64,000 nt of DNA, from contig CANBUY010000005.1 in the NCBI GenBank assembly GCA_947372745.1, positions 17,861-81,860 of the forward strand, read 5' to 3'. Below are positions 9,551 through 17,107 of the stretch, piece after piece (positions within the stretch are counted from its first letter, which is position 1; each line of letters begins with the position of its first letter). Origin of the DNA: Comamonadaceae bacterium (GTDB taxonomy: Bacteria > Pseudomonadota > Gammaproteobacteria > Burkholderiales > Burkholderiaceae_C). The position numbers and the translations under genes are program-made. Under the pieces are notes generated by a model. It saw only the letters and a program-made list of their open reading frames with translations, did not search any database and was not told the origin of the DNA.

Positions 9551-10459
9551 TTATGTTTTCCCTGTAATTTCTGTGAGCATGCGTGCCACCCCTTGCTGCC
9601 AAGAGGGCAGTGTTAAGCCGAAGGTGTTTTGCAGGCGCGTGGTGTCTAGGCGCGAGTTGAGCGGCCGCTGTGCTGGCGTGGGGTAGCTGGCGGTGGGCGT
9701 GGGCAGCACTTGCTCTGGGCCAGCCTTGAGCGACCAACCCAGCGCCTGCGCTTGGGCCAGCACGTAGCGTGCGTAGCCATGCCAAGTCGTTTCACCACTG
9801 GCCACGCAGTGGTAAAGCCCCGCCAACTCAGTTTGGACCATTGCTTTTTTAATGGCGTGCGCTGTGACGTCGGCCAGCAATTCAGCCGAGGTGGGGGCGC
9901 CAAACTGGTCGTCAATCACCGTCAAGGTGTCGCGGTCCCCTGCCAGGCGCAACATGGTTTTGGCAAAGTTGCCGCCGCGTGCGGCATAGACCCAGCTGGT
10001 TCTAAAAATAAGGTGTTTGGCGCAGACTGCCACCAAGCGTTCGCCTTCAAGCTTGGTCTGGCCGTAAACGCTCAACGGCCCGGTGGCGTCCAGCTCGCGC
10101 CAGGGCTGCTGGCCACTGCCGTCAAACACATAGTCGGTGGAGAAGTGCACCAGCCAGGCACCCAGTTTTTGGGCCTCAGCGGCCAGAACACCAGGTGCCA
10201 GCGCGTTGAGAGTGCGGGCCAATTCGGGCTCAGACTCGGCCTTGTCGACGGCGGTGTGGGCGGCGGCATTAACGATCACATCAGGCTTCACCCGGCGCAC
10301 GGTCGCGGCCAAACCAGCCAAGTCACTCAGGTCGCCACGCAATTGGTCAGGGTTGGATTGGGCATCCCGGCCCAGCGCCACCAACTCGCCCAGCACGCTC
10401 AAGGAGCGTTGCAACTCCCAGCCCAATTGACCGTCTTTGCCTAAGAGCAATATTTTCAT
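9551..10459 (-). CDS. rfbD: dTDP-4-dehydrorhamnose reductase
   Basis: 302-aa short-chain dehydrogenase/reductase (RmlD). Dinucleotide-binding [13 protein letters not shown] is at the N-terminus, with STDYVFDG and the catalytic Tyr-Lys pair in YGQTKLEGE. It performs the last step of dTDP-L-rhamnose synthesis. In most related loci rfbD directly follows rfbB; here 2.5 kb of toxin-antitoxin genes and rfbB 3'-end fragments intervene, and a PIN-toxin gene ends 13 bp upstream. Confidence 0.96.
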   Translation of the reverse strand: MKILLLGKDGQLGWELQRSLSVLGELVALGRDAQSNPDQLRGDLSDLAGLAATVRRVKPDVIVNAAAHTAVDKAESEPELARTLNALAPGVLAAEAQKLGAWLVHFSTDYVFDGSGQQPWRELDATGPLSVYGQTKLEGERLVAVCAKHLIFRTSWVYAARGGNFAKTMLRLAGDRDTLTVIDDQFGAPTSAELLADVTAHAIKKAMVQTELAGLYHCVASGETTWHGYARYVLAQAQALGWSLKAGPEQVLPTPTASYPTPAQRPLNSRLDTTRLQNTFGLTLPSWQQGVARMLTEITGKT

Positions 10460-10471
10460 AAAAACTTCATT

Positions 10472-10885
10472 TCAACTTATCCAAGGGTTGATTACATCCA
10501 AACCTAGGTCCGCAAAGTCTCGTTCGTTGCGCGTCACCATGCTCAAACCATGCTGCGCAGCGGTTGCCCCCAACAGACTGTCAATGGCTGGCAATGGACG
10601 ACCCGCTGCGGCCACCAGACGGCCCCAGCGGTCTGCCACTGGCGCGTCAACAGGCAATATGCGGCCGGCAAAAAAACTTGGCAAGTCGGTCTCCAGCCAG
10701 TCCGTCAAGGCCATGCGCCGCTTGGCATCCAAGACACCTTCGATGCCTTTGCGCAACTCACCCAAGGTCAAAACACTCAAATACAGCGTGGACGCCGGTC
10801 TGCCTGAGAACCACTCGACCACACCAGCGTCAGGCGTCTTGCGGCGGAGTTCGGACAAGACGTTCGTGTCGAGCAAATAGCTCAA
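10472..10885 (-). CDS. PIN-domain toxin (VapC/FitB-like)
   Basis: 137-aa PIN-domain ribonuclease. The acidic active-site set is visible: LDTNVLSEL (Asp6), Glu in LGELRKGIE, Asp in LPAIDSLLGATA and Asp in TRNERDFADLG near the C-terminus. NVLSELRRKTPD resembles FitB-type VapC. It is expected to cleave RNA when freed from its antitoxin. Its start overlaps the antitoxin stop by 4 bp. It is the module closest to rfbD and probably shares transcription with it. Confidence 0.9.
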   Translation of the reverse strand: MSYLLDTNVLSELRRKTPDAGVVEWFSGRPASTLYLSVLTLGELRKGIEGVLDAKRRMALTDWLETDLPSFFAGRILPVDAPVADRWGRLVAAAGRPLPAIDSLLGATAAQHGLSMVTRNERDFADLGLDVINPWIS

Positions 10886-11133
10886 AACAACACCTCACGA
10901 GTCAAACTTATATCTCGATCGAGCGCGATGTCATCTGCGCCATATAGAGGAGACCTGCGCATGAAGTCGACCAAAGAATGGTCGTTGCCAGTCAGGCGTT
11001 CAAACATGGCGCGGGAGACCACCACCGCTACCGATTGGCCGTGCAGAGTGATGTTTTGCGGCCCCTCACTCTCAGCGCATTTGACGACTTCTGACAACCG
11101 GGCTTTGGCCTCTTGCATTTGCCATACGTGCAT
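10882..11133 (-). CDS. Phd/YefM-type antitoxin
   Basis: 83-aa antitoxin. It opens MHVWQMQEAKARLSEVVK and continues with ITLHGQSVAVVVSRAMFERL, the Phd/YefM DNA-binding fold; the C-terminal 30 residues are the toxin-neutralising tail. The start is supported by GGAGG 6 bp upstream. A palindrome 20 bp upstream (11154-11176) is the likely autoregulatory operator. It pairs with the PIN toxin, a common Phd-VapC combination. Confidence 0.9.
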   Translation of the reverse strand: MHVWQMQEAKARLSEVVKCAESEGPQNITLHGQSVAVVVSRAMFERLTGNDHSLVDFMRRSPLYGADDIALDRDISLTREVLF

Positions 11134-11153
11134 GTTGAACCTCCAAGTTAAAT

Positions 11154-11176
11154 ATTCTGACCAGACTAGTCAGAAT
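11154..11176. promoter_or_regulatory. Palindromic operator of the Phd/PIN module
   Basis: Perfect inverted repeat ATTCTGAC-N7-GTCAGAAT (8-bp arms) starting 20 bp upstream of the antitoxin ATG, with a second small palindrome GACTAGTC inside it. Symmetry and position fit autorepression by the antitoxin-toxin complex. Confidence 0.6.
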
Positions 11177-11213
11177 GTAGCACAAGCCAGTGCAACAACA
11201 AAATCTTCATGCC

Positions 11214-11360
11214 TTAGTTGCCGTACTGCTTCGCCACCCAATCCCGGTAACCGCCGCTGAGCACGTTGGCGACCCACTCGGAGTTATCTAAATACCACTG
11301 CACGGTTTTGCGGATGCCGGTCTCAAAGGTTTCGGCGTGGGTCCAGCCCAGCTCGGTTTC
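11214..11360 (-). pseudogene. rfbB 3'-end fragment, copy C
   Basis: Encodes the last ~48 residues of RfbB (from ELGWT to the stop; [20 protein letters not shown], then [14 protein letters not shown]) with no start and no upstream coding homology. By eye about 90% identical at the DNA level to the intact rfbB 3' end at 13027, with most differences silent. It lies between the Phd/PIN module and mqsRA. It is probably the original end of rfbB, cut off when new DNA was inserted. Confidence 0.9.
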
Positions 11361-11390
11361 TTTACCACTGAATATTGAAAATAAGACGCT

Positions 11391-11798
11391 CTATGCTGCC
11401 CGAACTTCATTCAACAGATCGGGATGACGATCCAGCACCTTGAGTAGTTTGACCAGAGCCAAAGGCGGTTTAGTCTTGCCGTTCTCATAACGCGAGAAAG
11501 CGTTGATTCCACCACCGAAAATTTCAGCGGCTTCGCGTTGGCCGAGATCGAGCTTCTTGCGCACGGAGATGATGAATCCAGGATCAACAATGGCGGCATT
11601 AACCTGCTTATTGAACGCCTGCATTTCGCGCATGACACGCTCGGTTTCAGCCAAGTCGGTAATGGACTCATCACATGCAGGGCAAAAATCAGCCATCACC
11701 AAAGGAATGATGGTGGTTTCGCCCTTGTACGTATATGGGAGGTCGCGTGTATCGTGGATCAACTCCGCCGCTCCGCAAACAGGACATTTCATGTTCAT
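11391..11798 (-). CDS. mqsA: MqsA antitoxin
   Basis: 135-aa two-domain antitoxin. The N-terminal zinc domain has C5-x2-C8 and C39-x2-C42, matching the four Zn ligands of E. coli MqsA. The C-terminal Xre-type helix-turn-helix contains GGGINAFSRYENG, the DNA-recognition helix of the family. It neutralises MqsR and represses its own operon. Its start overlaps the mqsR stop by 4 bp; toxin first, antitoxin second is the normal mqsRA order. Confidence 0.92.
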   Translation of the reverse strand: MNMKCPVCGAAELIHDTRDLPYTYKGETTIIPLVMADFCPACDESITDLAETERVMREMQAFNKQVNAAIVDPGFIISVRKKLDLGQREAAEIFGGGINAFSRYENGKTKPPLALVKLLKVLDRHPDLLNEVRAA

Positions 11799-12091
11799 AG
11801 CTCCTTGAAGGACACGATCAGCACGTCATTGATGACCGTTAATTTCAGATATACGTCGCCCGCCGGCGTGCCAGGGCGGTACACATCTTGCCAGACTGTG
11901 TGATCGGCGTGCGTAGTCATGCTCTTGTAGAAATCTTCAGTCGTAAGCGCCATTACTACAGCCAGCATGTCAGAGAGTTGCAGCCCCAACTCAGTGGCCC
12001 CGAGTCTAGCTGCACGTGTCGCACGCACTTTTCCAGCTTCTACCAAGGATTTCACCTCAGTCAGCCTGCAATGTGGGATACGTTTCTCCAT
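11795..12091 (-). CDS. mqsR: MqsR toxin
   Basis: 98 aa, the same length as E. coli MqsR. MEKRIPHCRL at the start, MLAVVMALTTEDFYKSMTTH in the middle and VYLKLTVINDVLIVSFKEL at the end follow the RelE-like MqsR fold, an mRNA interferase that cuts at GC-containing triplets. An AACC-GGTT palindrome lies 12 bp upstream. It is flanked on both sides by rfbB 3'-end copies (11214 and 12153). Confidence 0.92.
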   Translation of the reverse strand: MEKRIPHCRLTEVKSLVEAGKVRATRAARLGATELGLQLSDMLAVVMALTTEDFYKSMTTHADHTVWQDVYRPGTPAGDVYLKLTVINDVLIVSFKEL

Positions 12092-12102
12092 GGATGAATA
12101 AT

Positions 12103-12115
12103 AACCTAGTTGGTT
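12103..12115. promoter_or_regulatory. Candidate MqsA operator
   Basis: AACCTAGTTGGTT, one mismatch from the AACCT-N3-AGGTT palindrome bound by MqsA in E. coli, placed 12 bp upstream of the mqsR ATG. Position and match both favour autoregulation by MqsA. Confidence 0.6.
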
Positions 12116-12152
12116 TAATCTGACGGACTTTGTTGGCTAATACCAGCACGGC

Positions 12153-12275
12153 TTAGTTCCCGGACTGCTGCGCCACCCAATCCCTGTAACCTCCGCTGAG
12201 CACATTGGCCACCCAGTCGGGGTGGTCTAGGTACCACTGCACGGTTTTGCGGATGCCGATCTCGAAGGTCTCGCC
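12153..12275 (-). pseudogene. rfbB 3'-end fragment, copy B
   Basis: Encodes the last ~40 residues of RfbB ([20 protein letters not shown], then [19 protein letters not shown] and stop). By eye about 92% identical to the intact rfbB end. The identity continues 10 bp past the stop codon (CCAGCACGGC at 12143-12152 and 13017-13026), so it was copied as DNA rather than evolving as a protein. It sits between mqsRA and mazEF. Out-of-family sequence is fused upstream, so no functional product is expected. Confidence 0.9.
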
Positions 12276-12342
12276 GGAATACTCAGCAGCACCGCGACAT
12301 ATGCAAAAAAGCTGGTTGCACGACTGTGGAGCGCTGGAGATA

Positions 12343-12666
12343 TCAGGCCAGCATCTCCAGCAATACATCGTGCCAGGCCTTTTCGTCAATCTTGCCCATT
12401 TTTTTACCCAATCTGATCTTATCAACGCATCGCACCTGATCCAACAAAATACGGGCGGTCTTTCCCTGAAAAATTACATCGGGTCGACAACCCATCGGCT
12501 GACCGGCGCTGGTGATAGGGGCGATGATGACCCGGGGCAACATAGCGTTCATATCGTTCGGTGACACCACCAATGCAGGGCGAGTCTTTTGAATCTCGCT
12601 GCCAACTACAGGATCAAGGTTGACCCAATAAACATCCCCGCGTAAAACAAGCACCCGGCTCACCAT
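12343..12666 (-). CDS. mazF: MazF/PemK-type toxin
   Basis: 107-aa mRNA interferase. LRGDVYWVNLDPVVGSEIQK near the start and TRPALVVSPNDMN are the MazF N-terminal signature with the catalytic Arg/Thr region; IIAPITSAG and ILLDQVRCVDK complete the fold. Normal length. It overlaps the mazE stop by 7 bp, the usual coupling. It is the toxin of the module next to intact rfbB. Confidence 0.93.
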   Translation of the reverse strand: MVSRVLVLRGDVYWVNLDPVVGSEIQKTRPALVVSPNDMNAMLPRVIIAPITSAGQPMGCRPDVIFQGKTARILLDQVRCVDKIRLGKKMGKIDEKAWHDVLLEMLA

Positions 12667-12923
12667 ACCCAGTCGCCGTCATCGGCCACGCGTGCGTCGC
12701 TCCAAGTCTGCGCGTCTACCTGCTCTTGAGCCAAGACGGCTTTTGATAACGTGGCCGACTGATCAAACCAACCATCACGCAGTTTGCGGTGAACGGGCCT
12801 AATCACAATCTGGCCTTCTTGCAACTCCATGTCGACCTGATCTTCAATCTGGCAAGACACAAGAAAGGCAGCGGGTATCAACACCCCCCTTGAATTGCCT
12901 ATTTTTCGCATAGATGTCAACAT
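12660..12923 (-). CDS. mazE: MazE-type antitoxin (AbrB fold)
   Basis: 87-aa antitoxin. The N-terminal SpoVT/AbrB swapped-hairpin domain (MRKIGNSRGVLIPAAFL, DMELQEGQIVIRPV) is followed by a C-terminal tail rich in Asp/Trp that would thread onto MazF. GAGG precedes the ATG. A 7-bp-arm palindrome lies 15 bp upstream. The ATG at residue 5 (MRKIGN) is an alternative start. Confidence 0.9.
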   Translation of the reverse strand: MLTSMRKIGNSRGVLIPAAFLVSCQIEDQVDMELQEGQIVIRPVHRKLRDGWFDQSATLSKAVLAQEQVDAQTWSDARVADDGDWVW

Positions 12924-12937
12924 GAAAGACCTCAGTA

Positions 12938-12956
12938 GTTATAACTAAATTATAAC
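12938..12956. promoter_or_regulatory. Palindromic operator of mazEF
   Basis: GTTATAA-N5-TTATAAC, perfect 7-bp arms, 15 bp upstream of the mazE ATG and embedded in AT-rich sequence that probably includes the -10 region. Position fits MazE/MazEF autorepression. Confidence 0.55.
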
Positions 12957-13026
12957 AATAATATGCAGCAGTATGCATGAGGGCAGAAAAACTGATCTTG
13001 CCGCTGGAACCATGCCCCAGCACGGC

Positions 13027-14088
13027 TTAGTTCCCGTACTGCTGCGCCACCCAATCCCGGTAACCACCACTAAGCACATTGGCCACCCAGTCGGGGTTAT
13101 CCAGGTACCACTGCACGGTTTTGCGGATGCCGGTCTCAAAGGTCTCGGCGGGGGTCCAGCCCAGCTCGATCTCCAGTTTGCGCGCATCAATGGCGTAGCG
13201 GCGGTCGTGGCCGGGGCGGTCGGTTACGTAGGTGATCTGGTCTTGGTAGGGCTTGCCATCTGAGCGGGGCTTGAGTTCATCGAGCAGCGCGCACACGGTG
13301 TGGACGATCTCCAGGTTGGGCTTCTCGTTCCAGCCGCCCACGTTGTACACCTCGCCCAAGCGACCCGCCTCCAGCACCCGGCGGATGGCGCTACAGTGGT
13401 CGGTGACATACAGCCAGTCGCGAATTTGCTGGCCGTCGCCATATACCGGCAGCGCCTTGCCGGCTTGCGCATTCACGATCATCAGCGGGATCAGCTTTTC
13501 TGGAAAGTGGAACGGACCATAGTTGTTGGAGCAGTTGGTGGTGAGCACCGGCAGGCCGTAGGTGTGGTGGTAGGCGCGCACCAAGTGGTCGCTGGCCGCT
13601 TTGCTGGCCGAGTACGGGCTATTGGGCTCGTAGCGATGGACCTCGGTAAAGGCCGGGTCGGTCTTGCTCAAAGAGCCATAGACCTCGTCGGTGGAGACAT
13701 GCAGAAAGCGGAAGGCGGCCTTACTGGTAGCCTCCAGGCCACCCCAATACGCCCGCACCGCCTCCAGCAGGTTGAAGGTGCCCACAATATTGGTCTGAAT
13801 GAACTCGCCCGGCCCGCTGATGGAGCGATCCACATGCGATTCGGCGGCAAAGTTCAGCACGGCACGCGGTTGGTGCGTGGCCAACAACTGGTCAACCAGC
13901 GCGGCGTCGCCAAAATCGCCGTGCACAAACGTATGGCGCGCATCACCGTCGAGCGAGGTCAGGTTTTGCCGGTTGCCCGCGTAGGTGAGTTTGTCGAGGT
14001 TGATGACCGGCTCGTCTGAGGCACGGAGCCAGTCGAGTACGAAGTTGCTGCCAATAAAGCCGGCACCGCCGGTGACGAGAATGGTCAT
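13027..14088 (-). CDS. rfbB: dTDP-glucose 4,6-dehydratase
   Basis: 353-aa extended [12 protein letters not shown] is at residues 7-15, the substrate motif [11 protein letters not shown] and catalytic [10 protein letters not shown] (Tyr/Lys near 156-160) follow, and the C-terminus [20 protein letters not shown] is intact. It makes dTDP-4-keto-6-deoxyglucose for rhamnose synthesis. Length is normal. Two extra copies of its 3' end lie downstream, each after a toxin-antitoxin module. It follows a truncated epimerase gene by 7 bp. Confidence 0.96.
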   Translation of the reverse strand: MTILVTGGAGFIGSNFVLDWLRASDEPVINLDKLTYAGNRQNLTSLDGDARHTFVHGDFGDAALVDQLLATHQPRAVLNFAAESHVDRSISGPGEFIQTNIVGTFNLLEAVRAYWGGLEATSKAAFRFLHVSTDEVYGSLSKTDPAFTEVHRYEPNSPYSASKAASDHLVRAYHHTYGLPVLTTNCSNNYGPFHFPEKLIPLMIVNAQAGKALPVYGDGQQIRDWLYVTDHCSAIRRVLEAGRLGEVYNVGGWNEKPNLEIVHTVCALLDELKPRSDGKPYQDQITYVTDRPGHDRRYAIDARKLEIELGWTPAETFETGIRKTVQWYLDNPDWVANVLSGGYRDWVAQQYGN

Positions 14089-14095
14089 TTAATTT

Positions 14096-14443
14096 TTATC
14101 CCCGAATATTAAAAACTGGTTTTTTAACTGGCGCCATGGCCCGTCGCAAACCCTCACTTACCGACACAGGCGGCACCCAGCCGAGCAAATTGCGGGCTTT
14201 GGAAATATCAAGCTGCAAATTGCAGCGCAAGCGCTGCACCGCCTCCACCCCGCCCAGTAAAGTGACCCCCGCTTGCAAGGTCAAAACAGAAATGGGCAGA
14301 AAACGAGTCGGCACCCCGGAGGCTTGTAACATGCCGCGCACCAGCTCGGTGGTGGACAGGTCTTTCCCGTCACTGACAAAAAAAGTCTGGTTGACGGCTT
14401 GGGGGTGGGTCAACAAAGAATACGAGCAAGTGTCATTTGACAT
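14096..14443 (-). pseudogene. Truncated NAD-dependent epimerase (WbpV/Gne-like), C-terminal remnant
   Basis: About 100 residues that match only the C-terminal third of an SDR sugar epimerase: HPQAVNQTFFVSDGKDLSTT (the conserved region after the active site) through LQLDISKARNLLGWVPPVSV to the end. The Rossmann half and the catalytic Tyr-x3-Lys are absent; the first ~10 residues overlap the preceding glycosyltransferase gene and are not family-like. It is probably the leftover of a conserved gene that flanked an earlier O-antigen cassette. Confidence 0.8.
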
Positions 14444-15371
14444 CGTGAATTACAGGATTGATTACAGCCAAGAGTAAGCAAGAAATAAAAAACCACACCC
14501 GCTCAAAAGGTTTCCGACGACATTTACTTGCGTTTAAAGCCAGCCACAAATAGCCAGCACGACCACTACGCAAGCCACGCTGCACAACAGGCAACCTAGA
14601 AGCGTTACAAAGATCAGATATCAGCAAGGATTGGTGAAAAGCATGCCCACTCAAAACTTTTCGTGACCGGTAAACAAACGAAGCCCAGCCCGCATTGACT
14701 CCAATCTGATTATTCGCGTGCTGCCGGTATCTCATACTTGACCAGCTATCAATTACCCAGGGGAAATTGTGAGATCTTGCGAAGGCATAGAACAACCAGT
14801 CATGGTATTCAGCGCTTTTTAGCTGATCCAACTCGGCACGTACCATCTTTTGCAGCTGTATCGCCAAACTGGAGTGCAAAACATAGGTACAGCCCGGCCC
14901 GGCCGACTCAAACAAAAAGTCACAACTTCGTTGTGGACTAGCTTTATTCACGAAACGTTCTTCGCCTGTAGACCAGAAAGCCGTAAAGTTACTCGAATAA
15001 CCAAGCGCACATTGCTCCGTCAATAAACAGTGTGCGCGCCAAAGTTTCTCTGGATGCCAAATATCATCTTGATCAGCAAAGCTCAGATAGTCAAACCCGG
15101 TCAAATCAACATCCCGCAAGAGTCGGTAGAAATTAGGTCCAGCGCCGCCAAAGCGCTCGCCAAAAGGCAATAACGTTAAACGTGTTTCAGTCTGACCCCA
15201 CTCGGTAAGGCAGTCCTCAGTACCGTCAGTTGATTGATCTACACTTATGAATATCTGAATTCCCACATTCTTCTGCAGCAGGATAGATTCGATTTGCGAG
15301 TCGATATATGCCATGCCGTTGTAAGCAGCCAAGCACACCGCAAAACGTGGTGTTATATCTTTAGCTAGCAT
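14433..15371 (-). CDS. Family 2 glycosyltransferase
   Basis: 312-aa GT-A glycosyltransferase. The N-terminal strand VCLAAYNGMAYIDSQIESIL, SVDQSTDGTEDCL and the metal-binding region LSFADQDDIWHPEKL (DxD-like) are clear. The pattern resembles rhamnosyl- or related sugar transferases of O-antigen loci. It would act at the inner membrane on the lipid-linked oligosaccharide. It starts inside the preceding glycosyltransferase stop region (11-bp overlap) and ends overlapping an epimerase remnant. Donor and acceptor are unknown. Confidence 0.88.
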   Translation of the reverse strand: MLAKDITPRFAVCLAAYNGMAYIDSQIESILLQKNVGIQIFISVDQSTDGTEDCLTEWGQTETRLTLLPFGERFGGAGPNFYRLLRDVDLTGFDYLSFADQDDIWHPEKLWRAHCLLTEQCALGYSSNFTAFWSTGEERFVNKASPQRSCDFLFESAGPGCTYVLHSSLAIQLQKMVRAELDQLKSAEYHDWLFYAFARSHNFPWVIDSWSSMRYRQHANNQIGVNAGWASFVYRSRKVLSGHAFHQSLLISDLCNASRLPVVQRGLRSGRAGYLWLALNASKCRRKPFERVWFFISCLLLAVINPVIHDVK

Positions 15372-16515
15372 CTAATATTTTCCGTATTGCTGCATTATTT
15401 AAAGCTAACTGTCCAGTGTGCGTAGGCGTCAAACCATCAACCATAATGCTCCATAAACTCTTCCAATCAGGAGCAAATGGGGCAGGTGGAGTAGGCTGAT
15501 GACTCCCAAGCGGTTGCCATGTATTCAACAACATTGATTGCATTAGATCAGCAAGTGCCTCAGCAGACTCCGCAGGAAAGAAACTCACAAGGTCGTAGGT
15601 GCCCACAGTTTCGTGGGCGTATGGAAGATCGGCTACAAGCAGTGGCAGGCGTTGCGCCTTGGCTTCGGTAATAGGCAAACCCCAAGTCTCCAGTTTGCTT
15701 GGAAATACGACTGCGCAAGCCTCACGATACTGCGCTGCCATCGCATCCTTGGTCTGACGGCCGATGAACTTGATTTGCGGCGTTGCACCAAACTTATTTA
15801 AAAGCCAGCGAGCATATCGGTTTTCTCTACCATCAAGGGTAAGCCGCACCTCAAAGCTGCTGGCACCGCGTGAAGCAAGTATTTGCGTCGCCTTACACAC
15901 AGTTTCAATATTCTTAAATACCCTTGGCAAGGCGGGATAAATAAAGACAAACAGCTCGTCTTGCTTAGGCGCACTTAGACACTCTACATGTTGCAAGGAT
16001 GGGTGAGCAACAACAACAGGAATATTCCCCATGCGCCGTATAAACTCGGCACGAAGCCATTGCTGCTGCACGATTACGCAGTAATTACGCCGTATGAATA
16101 CACGGTACAGCAAAGCATAAAGCTGGTTGAACAATAAAAACGTTGGCTCTTGCACCGCCTCACGCATACTGATTCGATAAAAAGGCGAAGGATTGTGGCA
16201 ATATACCGCCTGACGTGTTGCCGATACTCGCGGCGTGATATCGTGCAAAGACAGCCATAGAGCAGGCTTAAGTTGACGAGAAATATGTTGAAATCCTATC
16301 CACTCCCAATACAACCTACGGAACCAGGATTTCTTTGCACTCGGGATGGCAATAAAACGGATACGCGGTTCATCAATGAGTTCGGTGCTATTAACAATAG
16401 CAACTATCTCAATATCAATTGGCAGCACAGCCGCCGCAGAAGCCAAACATTCACGTAGCACAGTGAGTGGCCCGCCCTCGGTAAAATTTACTGCAGACAC
16501 AACGATGCGAAACAT
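15361..16515 (-). CDS. Family 4 (GT-B) glycosyltransferase
   Basis: 384-aa GT-B glycosyltransferase when started at MFRIVVSAVNFTEGGPLT. GGAGAAAG 8 bp before this ATG (16515) supports it over a start 36 bp upstream that would overlap the acetyltransferase gene. The N-terminal domain has FTEGGPLTVLREC. The C-terminal donor-binding domain has IKFIGRQTKDAMAAQYREAC and FPSKLETWGLPITEAKA, the E-x7-E type motif of GT4. It probably adds one sugar of the repeat unit. Confidence 0.88.
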   Translation of the reverse strand: MFRIVVSAVNFTEGGPLTVLRECLASAAAVLPIDIEIVAIVNSTELIDEPRIRFIAIPSAKKSWFRRLYWEWIGFQHISRQLKPALWLSLHDITPRVSATRQAVYCHNPSPFYRISMREAVQEPTFLLFNQLYALLYRVFIRRNYCVIVQQQWLRAEFIRRMGNIPVVVAHPSLQHVECLSAPKQDELFVFIYPALPRVFKNIETVCKATQILASRGASSFEVRLTLDGRENRYARWLLNKFGATPQIKFIGRQTKDAMAAQYREACAVVFPSKLETWGLPITEAKAQRLPLLVADLPYAHETVGTYDLVSFFPAESAEALADLMQSMLLNTWQPLGSHQPTPPAPFAPDWKSLWSIMVDGLTPTHTGQLALNNAAIRKILDAS

Positions 16516-16516
16516 A

Positions 16517-17107
16517 CTAAGTCTTTCTCCAAGTTTTAGTTTTTGCATCAAACAGCCTTATTACACGTGCTGGGTTTCCAGCCGCGATCGAATTCGGTGG
16601 AATATCGCGCGTAACAACCGAATTGGCACCAACGATCGCTCCATCTCCAACGGTTACGCCCGGCAAAATGCACACCTGCTCGCCCAACCACACATTATTT
16701 CCAATGTGGACAGGACGAGATGAAAGCGGCCGATCAGCGGGAGGGATTTCTGGTACAGATAAATCATCCTGTAACTGGTAGCTTCCATGATTATGATCGC
16801 TGATGAAAACACGACTAGCGATTAATACGTGGTCGCCAATCACCACCTTTTCGATAGCTCCAATATGCACGGAGTCGTTGATCTGTACGTTGCGACCGAT
16901 AAACAAGACAGGCGAACCGCCACGTGGTGCGGCTGCATCTAACCGGACATTCACTCCGGTCGTGAGTCCGTCACTGAATTGAATAGACGAGCTTCCACGC
17001 ACATATATTGGGAAACGAACAAGACGTGCGTGCGGGAACAAGATGCGGGTCAGTACCCAGTTCTTAGCAAGCCTGACACTCCCCAATAGTCCATATCTTT
17101 TGATCAT
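16517..17107 (-). CDS. Hexapeptide-repeat acyltransferase (WbbJ-like)
   Basis: 196-aa left-handed beta-helix acyltransferase. Hexapeptide repeats run from about residue 60 to 175 (VQINDSVHIGAIEKVVIGDH, then VHIGNNVWLGEQVCILPGV and IVGANSVVTRDIP). ISDHNHGSY carries the catalytic-type His. It probably O-acetylates a sugar of the polysaccharide using acetyl-CoA. The start overlaps the polymerase stop by 4 bp. Confidence 0.88.
   Translation of the reverse strand: MIKRYGLLGSVRLAKNWVLTRILFPHARLVRFPIYVRGSSSIQFSDGLTTGVNVRLDAAAPRGGSPVLFIGRNVQINDSVHIGAIEKVVIGDHVLIASRVFISDHNHGSYQLQDDLSVPEIPPADRPLSSRPVHIGNNVWLGEQVCILPGVTVGDGAIVGANSVVTRDIPPNSIAAGNPARVIRLFDAKTKTWRKT

Noticed and set aside
9549..9785. 79-residue N-terminal extension of RfbA
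   Set aside because: Overlaps rfbD, is not family-like, and the ATG at 9548 sits 2 bp after the rfbD stop.
12205..12564. 119-codon plus-strand frame across mazF and rfbB fragment B
   Set aside because: Antisense to mazF and to the rfbB remnant; no domain and no ribosome site.
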